NCBI GenBank assembly: GCA_045578725.1
Contig: JAZNKS010000063.1
Location: 1 to 19,033, forward strand
Direction: 5' to 3'
DNA length: 19,033 nt
Source: Flemingiibacterium sp045578725
GTDB lineage: Bacteria; Bacillota; Clostridia; Oscillospirales; CAG-272
Within the stretch, counting starts at the first letter, position 1. Each line of letters starts with the position of its first letter. The position numbers were made by a program, and so were the translations under genes. Shown one piece after another: positions 6,815 to 14,721 of this stretch. Below the pieces are notes generated by a model. That model was not told the origin of the DNA. It saw nothing but the letters and a program-made list of their open reading frames with translations, and did no database searches.

Positions 6815-9250
6815 ATGGCATCGGGAGGATTCCTGCATAAGAAATGGCTGAAAAAGCTGGAGGCGCTGGCCGCGCTCGGACCGGCCTCGGTACCGGCCGG
6901 AGGAACAGAGAAAACAGGTTGGGAGGGAATCTCCCTGCGGGGACTGATCGGCGGCACGCTGTCGGCTGTGCTCGGATTTCTGCTCGGAAGCTGCGGGGTG
7001 ATTTTTTCAAGCTATCCCTTCGGCATCGCATACTTATCGGTGGTCAGCCGCCATGTACCGTGGGTTTGGATGGGACTGATTTTTGCCAGCCTGTTCAGCC
7101 GGGGAATGGCGCTTGCCTCAGCGATTCTGTATACAGGAATTTTTCTGCTTCGCTGGGCGATCAGCCGGCATCTGATGCGGGATACGCCGGGTGCGGCGCT
7201 GTTCGGAGAGAATCTGCTGCTCCGGTGCAGTATTTCCTGCTTTTCTGCCTTTGTATTCGGCCTTTACCGGCTGATCGGCGGCGGATTTCTGTACTATGAT
7301 CTCTTTGGCCTGCTGGCAGGCTTTCTCTTCTGTCCGACGCTGAGCTTTGCGCTGTCCGGGCTGTATCTCGGTTCGGCCGATCAGAACAAAACGGGTGAGG
7401 CGGTCGGCCGGGTATCGCACGGGAGTCTGGCCGCTTTTCTGATTTCGGAGCGGTTTGCCCAGCTGTCGGCGGCGGTGCTGATGTTCATCACGGTTTATTC
7501 GCTCCGGGATGTAACGCTGCTCGGATTCGCGCCGGCTCTGCTGGCGGCGGTTCTGCTTGCGCTGATGGCGGCCTCCCAGGGGGCGCTCGGCGGATGCGCG
7601 GTCGGATTGCTGGCCGGAATAGCCGCCGGAGTGCCGATCGCGGTCATCTGTGCATCGGTCGGGCTCTGCTGCGGCCTGCTCTGGCAATTCTCGCATCCGG
7701 CGGCGGTGGCGAGCGCCTGTGCGGCCGGCCTGATTCTCGGTGCGGCCATGGACGGCTTTGATGCCCTGCCGGCGCTGATGCCGGAAATTCTCGGCGCAGC
7801 GGTGATCTTTCTCCCGCTGTCCCGATACGGCTTTCTGCCGGCTCTGCCCTTTTTTGCTGTCCCGGCCGGAAACATGAGCGGCGAGGAGGCATGGCTGATT
7901 GCCCGCCGTCAGGAGGATACCATCCGGCGCAGAAAGGCGCTGTCCCACGCGCTGACAGGGCTTTCACAGGTGATCCGCTCCCTTTCCGGGCATATGCGAA
8001 AGCCGGGAATTCCCGATATCCGGCAGATCTGCGACGGGGCCTTTGATGCCTATTGCTCCCGGTGCTCGCTTTCCCGGCTGTGTCTGGAACGGGAATGCAC
8101 CTCGACGCTGGATGCGCAGGGCAAAATCGCCGCCGCGCTGTATCAGAAGGGGCGGATCGACGAGGAGGATATCCCGGCATATTTCCGCGAGCGGTGCTAT
8201 AATCTGACGAAGATTCTGGCACGGATCGATCTGGATGCGGCGGGTCTGGCCGAGCGGCTGATTACGGGTGATAAAACGGACTGCTTTGCCGGCGATTACG
8301 AGGCGTTGTCGCGGATGCTGGCCGAGGAAGCAGAACGATCGGATGAGGAATACCGGATGGATGGGGCGCTGGCTGAAAAGCTCCGTCGGACTCTGCGATA
8401 CATGGATATCCCGGCGGCGCGGGTGCTGTGCTTCGGCAAACGCCGCCTGCAGATTGCCATCGGCGGCGTGGAGCTGTCACGGATGCGATTCGGAGCGGAT
8501 GAGCTCCGGCGGGCGCTGGAGCACGCAGCGGGAATCCGGCTGACCCAGCCGCATTTCAGGATTGATGAGGGAAATGTGACAGTATATACAAATGCCGCGC
8601 GGACGATCAAAACCGAGTGCGCGCAGGCCGGCGGAATGAAGGAGCATGAGAAGGCCAACGGCGACACAGCAGTGCTGTTTGACGGGCCGGAGGATGTCTT
8701 CTATGCGCTTTTGTCCGACGGAATGGGAAGCGGCCGGGAGGCGGCTGTGACCTCGCGGCTCTGCACGGTCTTCATCGAGCGGATGCTCAGCGGCGGTGCA
8801 GGTACGGCGGTTACTCTGGAGATGCTGAACGGTCTGATCCGGGGACGGAATACAGAATGCTCCGCGACGGTGGATTTAGTGGAGATCGACCGGATTTCGG
8901 GAAAGGCCTGCTTTGTCAAGAGCGGAGCGGCACCGTCATGGGTTCTGCGCGCCGGGAATCTGTACAAGCTTCAGTCAAATACCATGCCAATCGGGATTCT
9001 GGCCGAGCCGGATGCCGAGCAGATCCGTTTTGATCTGCTTGCGGGCGACATCATTCTATTGATGAGCGACGGAGTGGCGCAGTCGCTGGAGGACGGTGTG
9101 TGGCTGGCCAATCTGCTCACCTTTGAATGGGAGGATGATCTGGAAGCGATGGCAGAGAAGATCATCGAAAACGCGCGGCTCAACAATAAGCGGAGCGATG
9201 ATATGACGGCTGTTCTGATCCGCGTGAGCGAGGAAGCGGGGGAGGGATAA
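6815..9250 (+). CDS. spoIIE: Stage II sporulation protein E, membrane PP2C phosphatase
   Basis: 811 residues (B. subtilis SpoIIE is 827). SpoIIE sits at the asymmetric septum and dephosphorylates SpoIIAA, which frees sigma-F in the forespore. Residues about 36-350 hold a run of hydrophobic helices compatible with the family's ten; a central region follows, with a Cys cluster near 405-430 (CSRCSLSRLCLEREC). The C-terminal PP2C domain shows the metal-binding Asps: Asp617 (NGD), Asp635 (SDGMGSG), Asp752 (MSDG) and Asp795/796 (RSDDMTAV). The ATG at 6815 has GGGAGG (6801-6806) eight bases upstream; a GTG at 6743 in the same frame overlaps the -10 box and is rejected. It shows the host can make, or descends from makers of, endospores. 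The stop is only five bases from the stop of the convergent araC-type gene, with no terminator visible between. Confidence 0.96.
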   Translation: MASGGFLHKKWLKKLEALAALGPASVPAGGTEKTGWEGISLRGLIGGTLSAVLGFLLGSCGVIFSSYPFGIAYLSVVSRHVPWVWMGLIFASLFSRGMALASAILYTGIFLLRWAISRHLMRDTPGAALFGENLLLRCSISCFSAFVFGLYRLIGGGFLYYDLFGLLAGFLFCPTLSFALSGLYLGSADQNKTGEAVGRVSHGSLAAFLISERFAQLSAAVLMFITVYSLRDVTLLGFAPALLAAVLLALMAASQGALGGCAVGLLAGIAAGVPIAVICASVGLCCGLLWQFSHPAAVASACAAGLILGAAMDGFDALPALMPEILGAAVIFLPLSRYGFLPALPFFAVPAGNMSGEEAWLIARRQEDTIRRRKALSHALTGLSQVIRSLSGHMRKPGIPDIRQICDGAFDAYCSRCSLSRLCLERECTSTLDAQGKIAAALYQKGRIDEEDIPAYFRERCYNLTKILARIDLDAAGLAERLITGDKTDCFAGDYEALSRMLAEEAERSDEEYRMDGALAEKLRRTLRYMDIPAARVLCFGKRRLQIAIGGVELSRMRFGADELRRALEHAAGIRLTQPHFRIDEGNVTVYTNAARTIKTECAQAGGMKEHEKANGDTAVLFDGPEDVFYALLSDGMGSGREAAVTSRLCTVFIERMLSGGAGTAVTLEMLNGLIRGRNTECSATVDLVEIDRISGKACFVKSGAAPSWVLRAGNLYKLQSNTMPIGILAEPDAEQIRFDLLAGDIILLMSDGVAQSLEDGVWLANLLTFEWEDDLEAMAEKIIENARLNNKRSDDMTAVLIRVSEEAGEG

Positions 9251-9255
9251 CGGCT

Positions 9256-10035
9256 TCAGGAATGCTCGTGCCGCTCCCGGTATTCGCGCGGCGTGCAGGC
9301 GCAGACTTCGCCGAAGCGCTTGATGAAATAGCTGGAACTCTCAAAGCCGCACATCCGCCCGATCTCGGCAATACTTTCCGAGCCGTAGCGCAGAAAGCGC
9401 TTGGCTTTTGCGATGCGGATCTGCTTCAGATGCTCCATGATGCTGATGCCTCGCTTTTGGCGGAAATCGCGGCAGAGCGCATATTTGTCGGCACCCACAG
9501 CCAAAGCAATATCATCCAGCGTGATAGCCTCGCTGTAATGCGTTTCGAGAAATTCCGCCGTGCGGACATCCGGCGGGATTTCCGAGCGGGTGATGGTCAG
9601 AAACAGATCCGTGACAAAAGCATAGCCGGCCGCCGAGCGGGCCATCAGATCGGCCCCGGAATTGGCGGTGCGGATCAGCGCATCCGTTTCGCTTTCCAGA
9701 TAAGGCGGACAGCAAAAGCAGAGGAATTCCCGGCTGCCCAGCACATAGTCGAGGATCCGGTCATCGGCAAAAAAGGTACACCAGCGGGTGTGAAAGGGGC
9801 TTCCCTCATAGGTGTGCGGTACATCGGCGCGGATGAAAACGCCTTGCCCTTCCTCCAGCGTGAAGCTCTCATCCCGCACGGTGAAGGTCCCCGCACCATG
9901 TTTCACCCAGATGAATTCGTTCCATTTGAAGCCGTCCGGTCGATTGATCGGCGGCTGCTTTTCGCTTTCGGCGACATGGATAAGCACAAACGGAAGCCTT
10001 CCGTAAGCCTCCGGTTGAATTTCAGCAAATATCAT
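9256..10035 (-). CDS. AraC-family transcriptional regulator
   Basis: 259 residues. The N-terminal half is a cupin-like ligand domain (GTFTVRDESFTLEEGQGVF near 50-68, then PHTYEG). The C-terminal 100 residues are the AraC DNA-binding domain with two helix-turn-helix units: TLDDIALAVGADKYALCRDF and SIAEIGRMCGFESSSYFIKRF, ending in the family signature CTPREYRE. I chose the ATG at 10035, eight bases after AAAGGA; a TTG two codons earlier is too close to that site. It is divergent from the dehydrogenase/TIM-barrel pair and probably controls it from the 125-base gap. The ligand is unknown, but the neighbours suggest a sugar, sugar acid or polyol. Confidence 0.93.
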   Translation of the reverse strand: MIFAEIQPEAYGRLPFVLIHVAESEKQPPINRPDGFKWNEFIWVKHGAGTFTVRDESFTLEEGQGVFIRADVPHTYEGSPFHTRWCTFFADDRILDYVLGSREFLCFCCPPYLESETDALIRTANSGADLMARSAAGYAFVTDLFLTITRSEIPPDVRTAEFLETHYSEAITLDDIALAVGADKYALCRDFRQKRGISIMEHLKQIRIAKAKRFLRYGSESIAEIGRMCGFESSSYFIKRFGEVCACTPREYRERHEHS

Positions 10036-10070
10036 ATGCAAGATCCTTTTATTTGTTCAAGATAATGGGA

Positions 10071-10100
10071 TTGACAAACCGATGCGTTATGCAATATAAT
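10071..10100 (+). promoter_or_regulatory. Sigma-A type promoter of the Gfo/Idh operon
   Basis: TTGACA (10071-10076), 18-base spacer, TATAAT (10095-10100). The leader to the ATG at 10161 is about 55 bases. It lies within the divergent gap shared with the AraC-family gene; I could not place a convincing promoter for that gene. Confidence 0.8.
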
Positions 10101-10160
10101 TATATCACAGGCAGACAAGCCTGTAAACCCAAAATTCTGAAATTTTCGGAGGAATCTGTT

Positions 10161-11153
10161 ATGGACAAGGTGAGAGTTGCCATCATCGGATGCGGAGGAC
10201 GTTCGCGGGCGCATCTGTTTGAGGAGCTGGAGGACGTTCAGGTTGTAGCGGTTGCCGATCCCGTGGAGGAGCGCCGTCTGGCCGCCGCCAAGCGATTCGG
10301 CTGCAGCCGTATCTACAAGGATCACAACGAGCTGTATGCAAACGAATCGAAGGAAACGGTGGATGCGCTGCTGATTGCCGTTGAGCCGACCGCTCACGTC
10401 GGTATCGAGGAGGGCGCCATCGAAAAGGGCTTCCACTTTATTGTGGAAAAGCCGATGACCCTGGATCTTGCTCAGGCAGACCGGATTGCCGCCGGCATCC
10501 GCGAGAAGAATCTGATCACCTCGGTCGGATTCCAGGACCGCTATCTGGATCTGATGGACATGATCAAGGAAGAAATGCCGAGGCACAAGGGCGGCGGACT
10601 GGTTTACGGCGCATGGGTCGGCGGAATTCCCGGCGTATGGTGGTGGCAGAAAAAATCCACCTGCGGCGGCCAGCTGGTCGAGCAGAATATCCATCTGCTG
10701 GACGGTCTGCGCTATCTGTACGGTGAGCCGCTGTCCGTATATGCCACCTGCACCACCGGCATTGTCAAGGCCGGCGTGGATGCCTCGCCCGAATACGATA
10801 CCGATGACCATTCCACCGCTGTGATCCGCTTTGCCAACAATGTCACGGCAACGCTGGTCAGCGGCTGTTATGTGAAGGGGCTGCAGCACCGCAACGGTCT
10901 GTACATCACCATGAGCGACATTATCTTTGACTACCGCCTGCGCAACAATATGATTGTCACCACTGCGGAAGGCTCGGTCGATACACCCCGCAAGGCCAAT
11001 CAGACGCTGGCCCTTGACCGTGCCTTCATCGATGCCGTCAAGACCGGCAACCGCAGTCTGATCCGCTCCGATTATGAGGATGCACTGAAGACGCTGAAGC
11101 TTGGTTTTGCCTGCAACGAATCCATGGAAACCGGTAAGGTTATTACTTTCTGA
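10161..11153 (+). CDS. Gfo/Idh/MocA-family NAD(P)-dependent oxidoreductase
   Basis: 330 residues. The Rossmann domain opens with VRVAIIGCGGRSRAH (4-18), with Asp33 after strand 2 as expected for nucleotide-ribose contact. The catalytic EKP motif is at 96-98 (Lys97), and the C-terminal substrate domain has GGQLVEQNIHLLD (169-181), where His178 is the usual catalytic histidine. Family members oxidise or epimerise sugars, inositols and amino sugars in the cytosol. The ATG at 10161 has GGAGG (10148-10152); an in-frame ATG at 10053 lies upstream of the promoter and is rejected. The next gene begins 18 bases after the stop and both share the promoter. The substrate is not predictable from sequence; the isomerase-like partner argues for a carbohydrate pathway. 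There is no transporter in the operon. Confidence 0.9.
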   Translation: MDKVRVAIIGCGGRSRAHLFEELEDVQVVAVADPVEERRLAAAKRFGCSRIYKDHNELYANESKETVDALLIAVEPTAHVGIEEGAIEKGFHFIVEKPMTLDLAQADRIAAGIREKNLITSVGFQDRYLDLMDMIKEEMPRHKGGGLVYGAWVGGIPGVWWWQKKSTCGGQLVEQNIHLLDGLRYLYGEPLSVYATCTTGIVKAGVDASPEYDTDDHSTAVIRFANNVTATLVSGCYVKGLQHRNGLYITMSDIIFDYRLRNNMIVTTAEGSVDTPRKANQTLALDRAFIDAVKTGNRSLIRSDYEDALKTLKLGFACNESMETGKVITF

Positions 11154-11171
11154 AAATAAAGGAGAATTGCT

Positions 11172-11924
11172 ATGAGACTCTGTATTCCTGTACCCTGCTT
11201 TTTCGGCAGAATGGATTTTTCCGATGCCCTGAAGAAAATCGGCGAGCTGGGCTTTGACTGCGCCGAGACCTACGGCTGGAAGAACCTTGATCTGGATGCT
11301 GTCCGGGCCGCTGTTGAGGAAAGCGGCGTTGAACTGCGCAGCCTCTGCACAAGCGAATTCAGGATGACCTCGCCCGAGCACCGTCAGCTGTGGCTGGACG
11401 GTCTGAAGGAGAGCTGCATCGCGGCAAAGAAAGTCGGTGCCACCCGTCTGATCACACAGGTCGGACAGGATACGGGCGCTCCGCGTGAGGAGCAGCACGC
11501 CGCCATCGTGGAAACGCTCCGTCAGGCCAAGCCGATTCTGGACGAGTACGGCATCATCATCATGCTGGAGCCGCTGAACTCCTATTACAACCATCCCGGC
11601 TACTATCTGACTTCCTCGCTCGAGGGCTTCGATATCGTCCGCGAGGTGGACCATCCGCTGGTGAAGATCGTTTACGATATCTATCATCAGCAGATTATGG
11701 AGGGCAACATCATCCCCAATGTCACCAACAATCTGGACTGCATCGCGCATCTGCACGGTGCCGGTCATCCCGGCCGCCACGAGATGTGGAATGGCGAGAG
11801 CGACTACAAGGTGATTCTCGATGCGATCGACAAGGCCGGCTATACCGGTGCCATCGGACTTGAATACAGCCCGCTGATGGATCCCGTTGAAAGCCTGCTG
11901 GAAGCCAAGCGCCGCTATTCATAA
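11172..11924 (+). CDS. Hydroxypyruvate-isomerase-like TIM-barrel sugar isomerase/epimerase
   Basis: 250 residues of the xylose-isomerase-like TIM-barrel superfamily. The four metal ligands of the fold can be placed: Glu133 (LEPLN), Asp169 (YDIYH, with His172), His195 (HLHGAGHPGRHE) and Glu231 (GLEYSP). The LEPLN, HPGRHE and GYTGAIGLEY blocks are those of the hydroxypyruvate isomerase (Hyi) group, which also includes tagatose epimerases and many uncharacterised members. AAAGGAG (11157-11163) precedes the ATG by eight bases. It follows the Gfo/Idh gene in one operon, so the pair probably performs an isomerisation plus an oxidation or reduction on one sugar or sugar acid. I would not name the substrate. 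Confidence 0.85.
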   Translation: MRLCIPVPCFFGRMDFSDALKKIGELGFDCAETYGWKNLDLDAVRAAVEESGVELRSLCTSEFRMTSPEHRQLWLDGLKESCIAAKKVGATRLITQVGQDTGAPREEQHAAIVETLRQAKPILDEYGIIIMLEPLNSYYNHPGYYLTSSLEGFDIVREVDHPLVKIVYDIYHQQIMEGNIIPNVTNNLDCIAHLHGAGHPGRHEMWNGESDYKVILDAIDKAGYTGAIGLEYSPLMDPVESLLEAKRRYS

Positions 11925-11939
11925 TTTTCCCGGACAACG

Positions 11940-11982
11940 ATCCCCCTGCGATCCTTATGGATGGCAGGGGGATTTTGTTTGT
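11940..11982 (+). terminator. Terminator of the Gfo/Idh operon
   Basis: ATCCCCCTGC (11940-11949) pairs perfectly with GCAGGGGGAT (11964-11973), with an inner ATCC/GGAT stem, followed by TTTTGTTTGT. It lacks a T-tract on the minus strand, so it is not an ideal end for the converging udp transcript. Confidence 0.85.
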
Positions 11983-11983
11983 A

Positions 11984-12088
11984 TTATCGGGTGAGGGTTA
12001 TGCGGTGCCGGGCACGAAGAACGGTGTGAATGCCGGCAGGGATGATCCGTTCATCGCCCTCAGTAAGGATGGTATGGCGGAAGTCCAT
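11984..12088 (-). CDS. Possible 34-residue ORF downstream of udp
   Basis: An ATG at 12088 lies about ten bases after AGAAGGA and opens a 34-codon frame (MDFRHTILTEGDERI at the start) that ends beside the terminator. It starts 24 bases after the udp stop, so it would be the last gene of that operon. I recognise no family and the length is within chance; treat as tentative. Confidence 0.2.
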   Translation of the reverse strand: MDFRHTILTEGDERIIPAGIHTVLRARHRITLTR

Positions 12089-12112
12089 GATGAATTTGTC
12101 CTTCTCATGAAT

Positions 12113-12880
12113 TCAATTTCTTTGAGCGATCAGCAGACGGACGGCGGATACGGCGGCCCGTGCGGCCGACAGGGAATCATCGTCGGACGGATCCGTGAAG
12201 CCGGCATTGGCACGCTCCTGATTCCAGACGGCGCGCAGAACGCAGCCGGCCTTCAGGCCGAGAGTCTGCGATACGCAGAAGAGTGCAGCGGATTCCATTT
12301 CGGAGGCCAGACAGCCGCCTCGCAGCCAGGCCTTCCATCTGGATTCCAGCTCATCCGCGACAGGCATCCGGGAAGGCGAATGCTGGCCGTAGAAGGAGTC
12401 CTTGCAGTGGACGACACCCACATGAACGGGATGCTTTCCCTCGTCCTGTGCGGCTTCACGGAGCGCCAGCGTGACATCAAAATCGGCGGCTGCCGGAAAT
12501 TCGACGGGGAGATATTCCCGTGTTGTGCCCTCGGCGCGGACAGCGGAGGAGGCGATGACAATATCGCCCTCGCGGACATCGAGATGCATACCGCCGCAGG
12601 TGCCGACCCGAATAATTGTTTTGATGCCGGCCATGGCCAGCTCCTCTACGCAGATGGCGGCGGAGGGGCCGCCGATGCCGTGGGACATCACCAGAACCCG
12701 GACACCGTCAACGGAAGCTGTCCAGGAGGTGTATTCGCGGCGGGAAGCCAGCGGTTTGGGATCGTCCATCAGCCTTGCGATCTTTTCGACCCGGGCGGGG
12801 TCGCCGCAGACAATAGCATAATCAGCACCATCCGAGGGACGGATGCCGATATGGTAAAGCTCATCGTTATTGAACAGCAT
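12113..12880 (-). CDS. udp: Uridine phosphorylase
   Basis: 255 residues (E. coli Udp is 253). It cleaves uridine with phosphate to uracil and ribose-1-phosphate. The sequence tracks Udp closely: phosphate contacts Arg30 in CGDPARVEKIARLMD and Arg48 in ASRREYTSW, GIGGPSAAICVEELA (69-83), RVGTCGGM (about 91-98), and EMESAALF for the ribose site. The ATG at 12880 is preceded by GGGAGG; the frame is open further upstream but that part runs inside paaK. The gene starts 13 bases after the paaK stop on the same strand and is the last clear member of the T-box operon. Its link to aryl-acid metabolism is not evident. A different nucleoside phosphorylase is possible but less likely. Confidence 0.9.
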   Translation of the reverse strand: MLFNNDELYHIGIRPSDGADYAIVCGDPARVEKIARLMDDPKPLASRREYTSWTASVDGVRVLVMSHGIGGPSAAICVEELAMAGIKTIIRVGTCGGMHLDVREGDIVIASSAVRAEGTTREYLPVEFPAAADFDVTLALREAAQDEGKHPVHVGVVHCKDSFYGQHSPSRMPVADELESRWKAWLRGGCLASEMESAALFCVSQTLGLKAGCVLRAVWNQERANAGFTDPSDDDSLSAARAAVSAVRLLIAQRN

Positions 12881-12893
12881 AAAGGCCTCCCGA

Positions 12894-14129
12894 TCAGTCT
12901 TCGCGGTAGTCAAAGACACGCTTGGATTTCTTTTCGGAGCGCGGCAGATCGCCGATATCAAGGGCTTCACAGCTGATTTTGATGCCGATCTTTGCCTTGA
13001 AGGTACCGACAACCGCTTCGGAAACCGAACGCTTGTCGGCGCCCGGCTCAACCTCGACACGCAGGGTCATGACATCCTTGCCCTCGGTGTGGGCGATGAC
13101 AATCTGATATTCGCTGGAGAGGCCGGGAACGGCTTTGATGACATTTTCGATCTGGCCGGGGAAGATGTTCACGCCCTTGACCTTGATCATGTCATCGGTG
13201 CGTCCGAGAATCCGGTCGATCCGCGGATACTTCCGGCCGCAGGGGCAATCGCCGGGGAGAATTCGGGTCAGATCGTGGGTGCGGTAACGGATCAGCGGGG
13301 CGGCTTCCTTTTTGAGCGTGGTGATGACCAGCTCGCCGATTTCGCCGTCCGGGAGGATGCGGCCGGTTTCGGGATCGATGATTTCAAAATAGAAATAATC
13401 GTCCCAGTAATGCATACCCTCATGACATTCGCAGTCGATGGCGATGCCGGGGCCGTAGATTTCGGTCAGACCGTAGATGTCGAACAGCTCGATACCGAGA
13501 TCCTCGGCAATCCGGGCGCGCATGAGATCACCCCAGCGTTCGGAGCCGATGATACCCTTCTTCAGTTTGATGGTATCGCGGATGCCGCGGCGGTTGATCT
13601 CCTCGGATAAAAGAAGGGCATAGGAGGAGGTGGCGCAGAGAACGGTCGAGCCGAGATCCTGCATCAGCTGGAGCTGCTTTTCGGTATTGCCGGGGCCGAC
13701 CGGGATGGCCATCGCACCGAGCTTTTCGCATCCGGCCTGGAAGCCGATGCCGGCTGTCCATAGGCCGTAGCCGGGTGTAATCTGAATCCGGTCAAGATTG
13801 GTGATGCCGGCGGTTTCGTAGCACCGGGCAAACATGGTCGCCCAGGCATCCACATCACCGGCTGTGTAGGGAATAATGACCGGATTGCCGGTTGTTCCCG
13901 AGGAGGAGTGGATGCGGACCACCTTCTCGTCCGGAACGGCCTGCAGACCGAGCGGATAAGCATTGCGCAGATCGTATTTGTCGCTGAAGGGGAGCTTCTC
14001 AAAATCGGCCAGCGTGGTGATTTCCGAAGCGCTGACCCCCTGATCGCCGTACAGCTTCCGGTAAAAGGCGCTGTTGGCGGCGGCATAGTCAAGGATTGTT
14101 TTCAGCCTGGAAAATTCAATATTCTGCAT
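12894..14129 (-). CDS. paaK: Phenylacetate-CoA ligase family (AMP-forming aryl-acid CoA ligase)
   Basis: 411-residue adenylate-forming enzyme; PaaK proteins are usually about 430. It activates an aryl acetate with ATP and CoA to aryl-acetyl-CoA, AMP and PPi. Visible motifs: RLKTILDYAAANSAFYRKLY (8-27), LPFSDKYDLRNAYPLGL (46-62), the ATP loop HSSSGTTGNP (74-83), YGLTEIYGP (central), RYRTHDLTRI, and the C-terminal LPRSEKKSKRV (395-405) holding the late catalytic lysine. GAAGGA precedes the ATG at 14129 by seven bases. It begins 14 bases after iorB, in the iorAB-ligase order known from archaea and clostridia. The Trp T-box ahead of the operon suggests indole-3-acetate as a substrate, with phenylacetate as the classical alternative. 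Use of AMP-forming chemistry favours acid activation over acid production. Confidence 0.9.
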   Translation of the reverse strand: MQNIEFSRLKTILDYAAANSAFYRKLYGDQGVSASEITTLADFEKLPFSDKYDLRNAYPLGLQAVPDEKVVRIHSSSGTTGNPVIIPYTAGDVDAWATMFARCYETAGITNLDRIQITPGYGLWTAGIGFQAGCEKLGAMAIPVGPGNTEKQLQLMQDLGSTVLCATSSYALLLSEEINRRGIRDTIKLKKGIIGSERWGDLMRARIAEDLGIELFDIYGLTEIYGPGIAIDCECHEGMHYWDDYFYFEIIDPETGRILPDGEIGELVITTLKKEAAPLIRYRTHDLTRILPGDCPCGRKYPRIDRILGRTDDMIKVKGVNIFPGQIENVIKAVPGLSSEYQIVIAHTEGKDVMTLRVEVEPGADKRSVSEAVVGTFKAKIGIKISCEALDIGDLPRSEKKSKRVFDYRED

Positions 14130-14143
14130 ATTTTATCCTTCTT

Positions 14144-14707
14144 TCAGTAAGCGGCGCCGATTTCAAAGGCCCGGAGATTCATATCGAAAAACTTGGGGGG
14201 GACATTCATACGGATGGCTTCGATCAGACTGTCCTTTTTGATATCCAGCAGGCCGCGTCCGAAGGCGGCGCCGACGAGGACGGTATTGACGGCCTTGACC
14301 GATCCGGCATTCTGTGCCAGCTGATCCGCATCGATGAAGTTTGCGCTCGCATGAGCGGCGATTGCCTCGCACATGGCGGGCGCATCGTAGGCGAAGGCAC
14401 CGAGCGATACGGTGATCGGTGTCAGTCGGGCGGCATTGACAACGGCCGGTGCGCCCTTTTTCAGGAAGGGCAGATTTCTTGCGCCCTCGCAGAGTTCAAA
14501 GGAGAGAAGAAGATCGGCTTTGCCGAGCGGAATATAGGGGGAGGCGGCATGGCTGCGGACGTGGCTGACCACGCATCCGCCGCGCTGACTCATGCCGATG
14601 GTTTCGCCGGTACGGGCATTGCAGCCGTCCAGCATATAGGCGCAGGCGAGAATTTTGGAGGCAAGGATCGTGCCCTGTCCGCCGACACCGGAAATCAGTA
14701 TATCCAT
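14144..14707 (-). CDS. iorB: Indolepyruvate:ferredoxin oxidoreductase, beta subunit
   Basis: 187 residues, the small subunit of IOR, homologous to the gamma domain of pyruvate:ferredoxin oxidoreductase. It opens with ISGVGGQGTILASKILA (about 4-20), followed by TGETIGMSQRGG, the typical CoA-side motif of this subunit. The ATG at 14707 follows GGAGGT seven bases upstream; the longer open frame to 14845 runs into iorA and is not used. The gene starts 14 bases after the iorA stop and 14 bases before paaK. With IorA it interconverts aryl pyruvate, CoA and oxidised ferredoxin with aryl-acetyl-CoA, CO2 and reduced ferredoxin. Confidence 0.94.
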   Translation of the reverse strand: MDILISGVGGQGTILASKILACAYMLDGCNARTGETIGMSQRGGCVVSHVRSHAASPYIPLGKADLLLSFELCEGARNLPFLKKGAPAVVNAARLTPITVSLGAFAYDAPAMCEAIAAHASANFIDADQLAQNAGSVKAVNTVLVGAAFGRGLLDIKKDSLIEAIRMNVPPKFFDMNLRAFEIGAAY

Positions 14708-14721
14708 GATGGTGACCTCCT

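Noticed and set aside
10032..11780. A 582-codon open frame on the minus strand
   Set aside because: It is antisense to the dehydrogenase and TIM-barrel genes, which have clear motifs, ribosome sites and a promoter; its translation has no family features and is a by-product of GC-rich third positions.
11957..12976. A 339-codon open frame on the plus strand over udp
   Set aside because: Antisense to uridine phosphorylase, starts inside the terminator hairpin and has no ribosome site.
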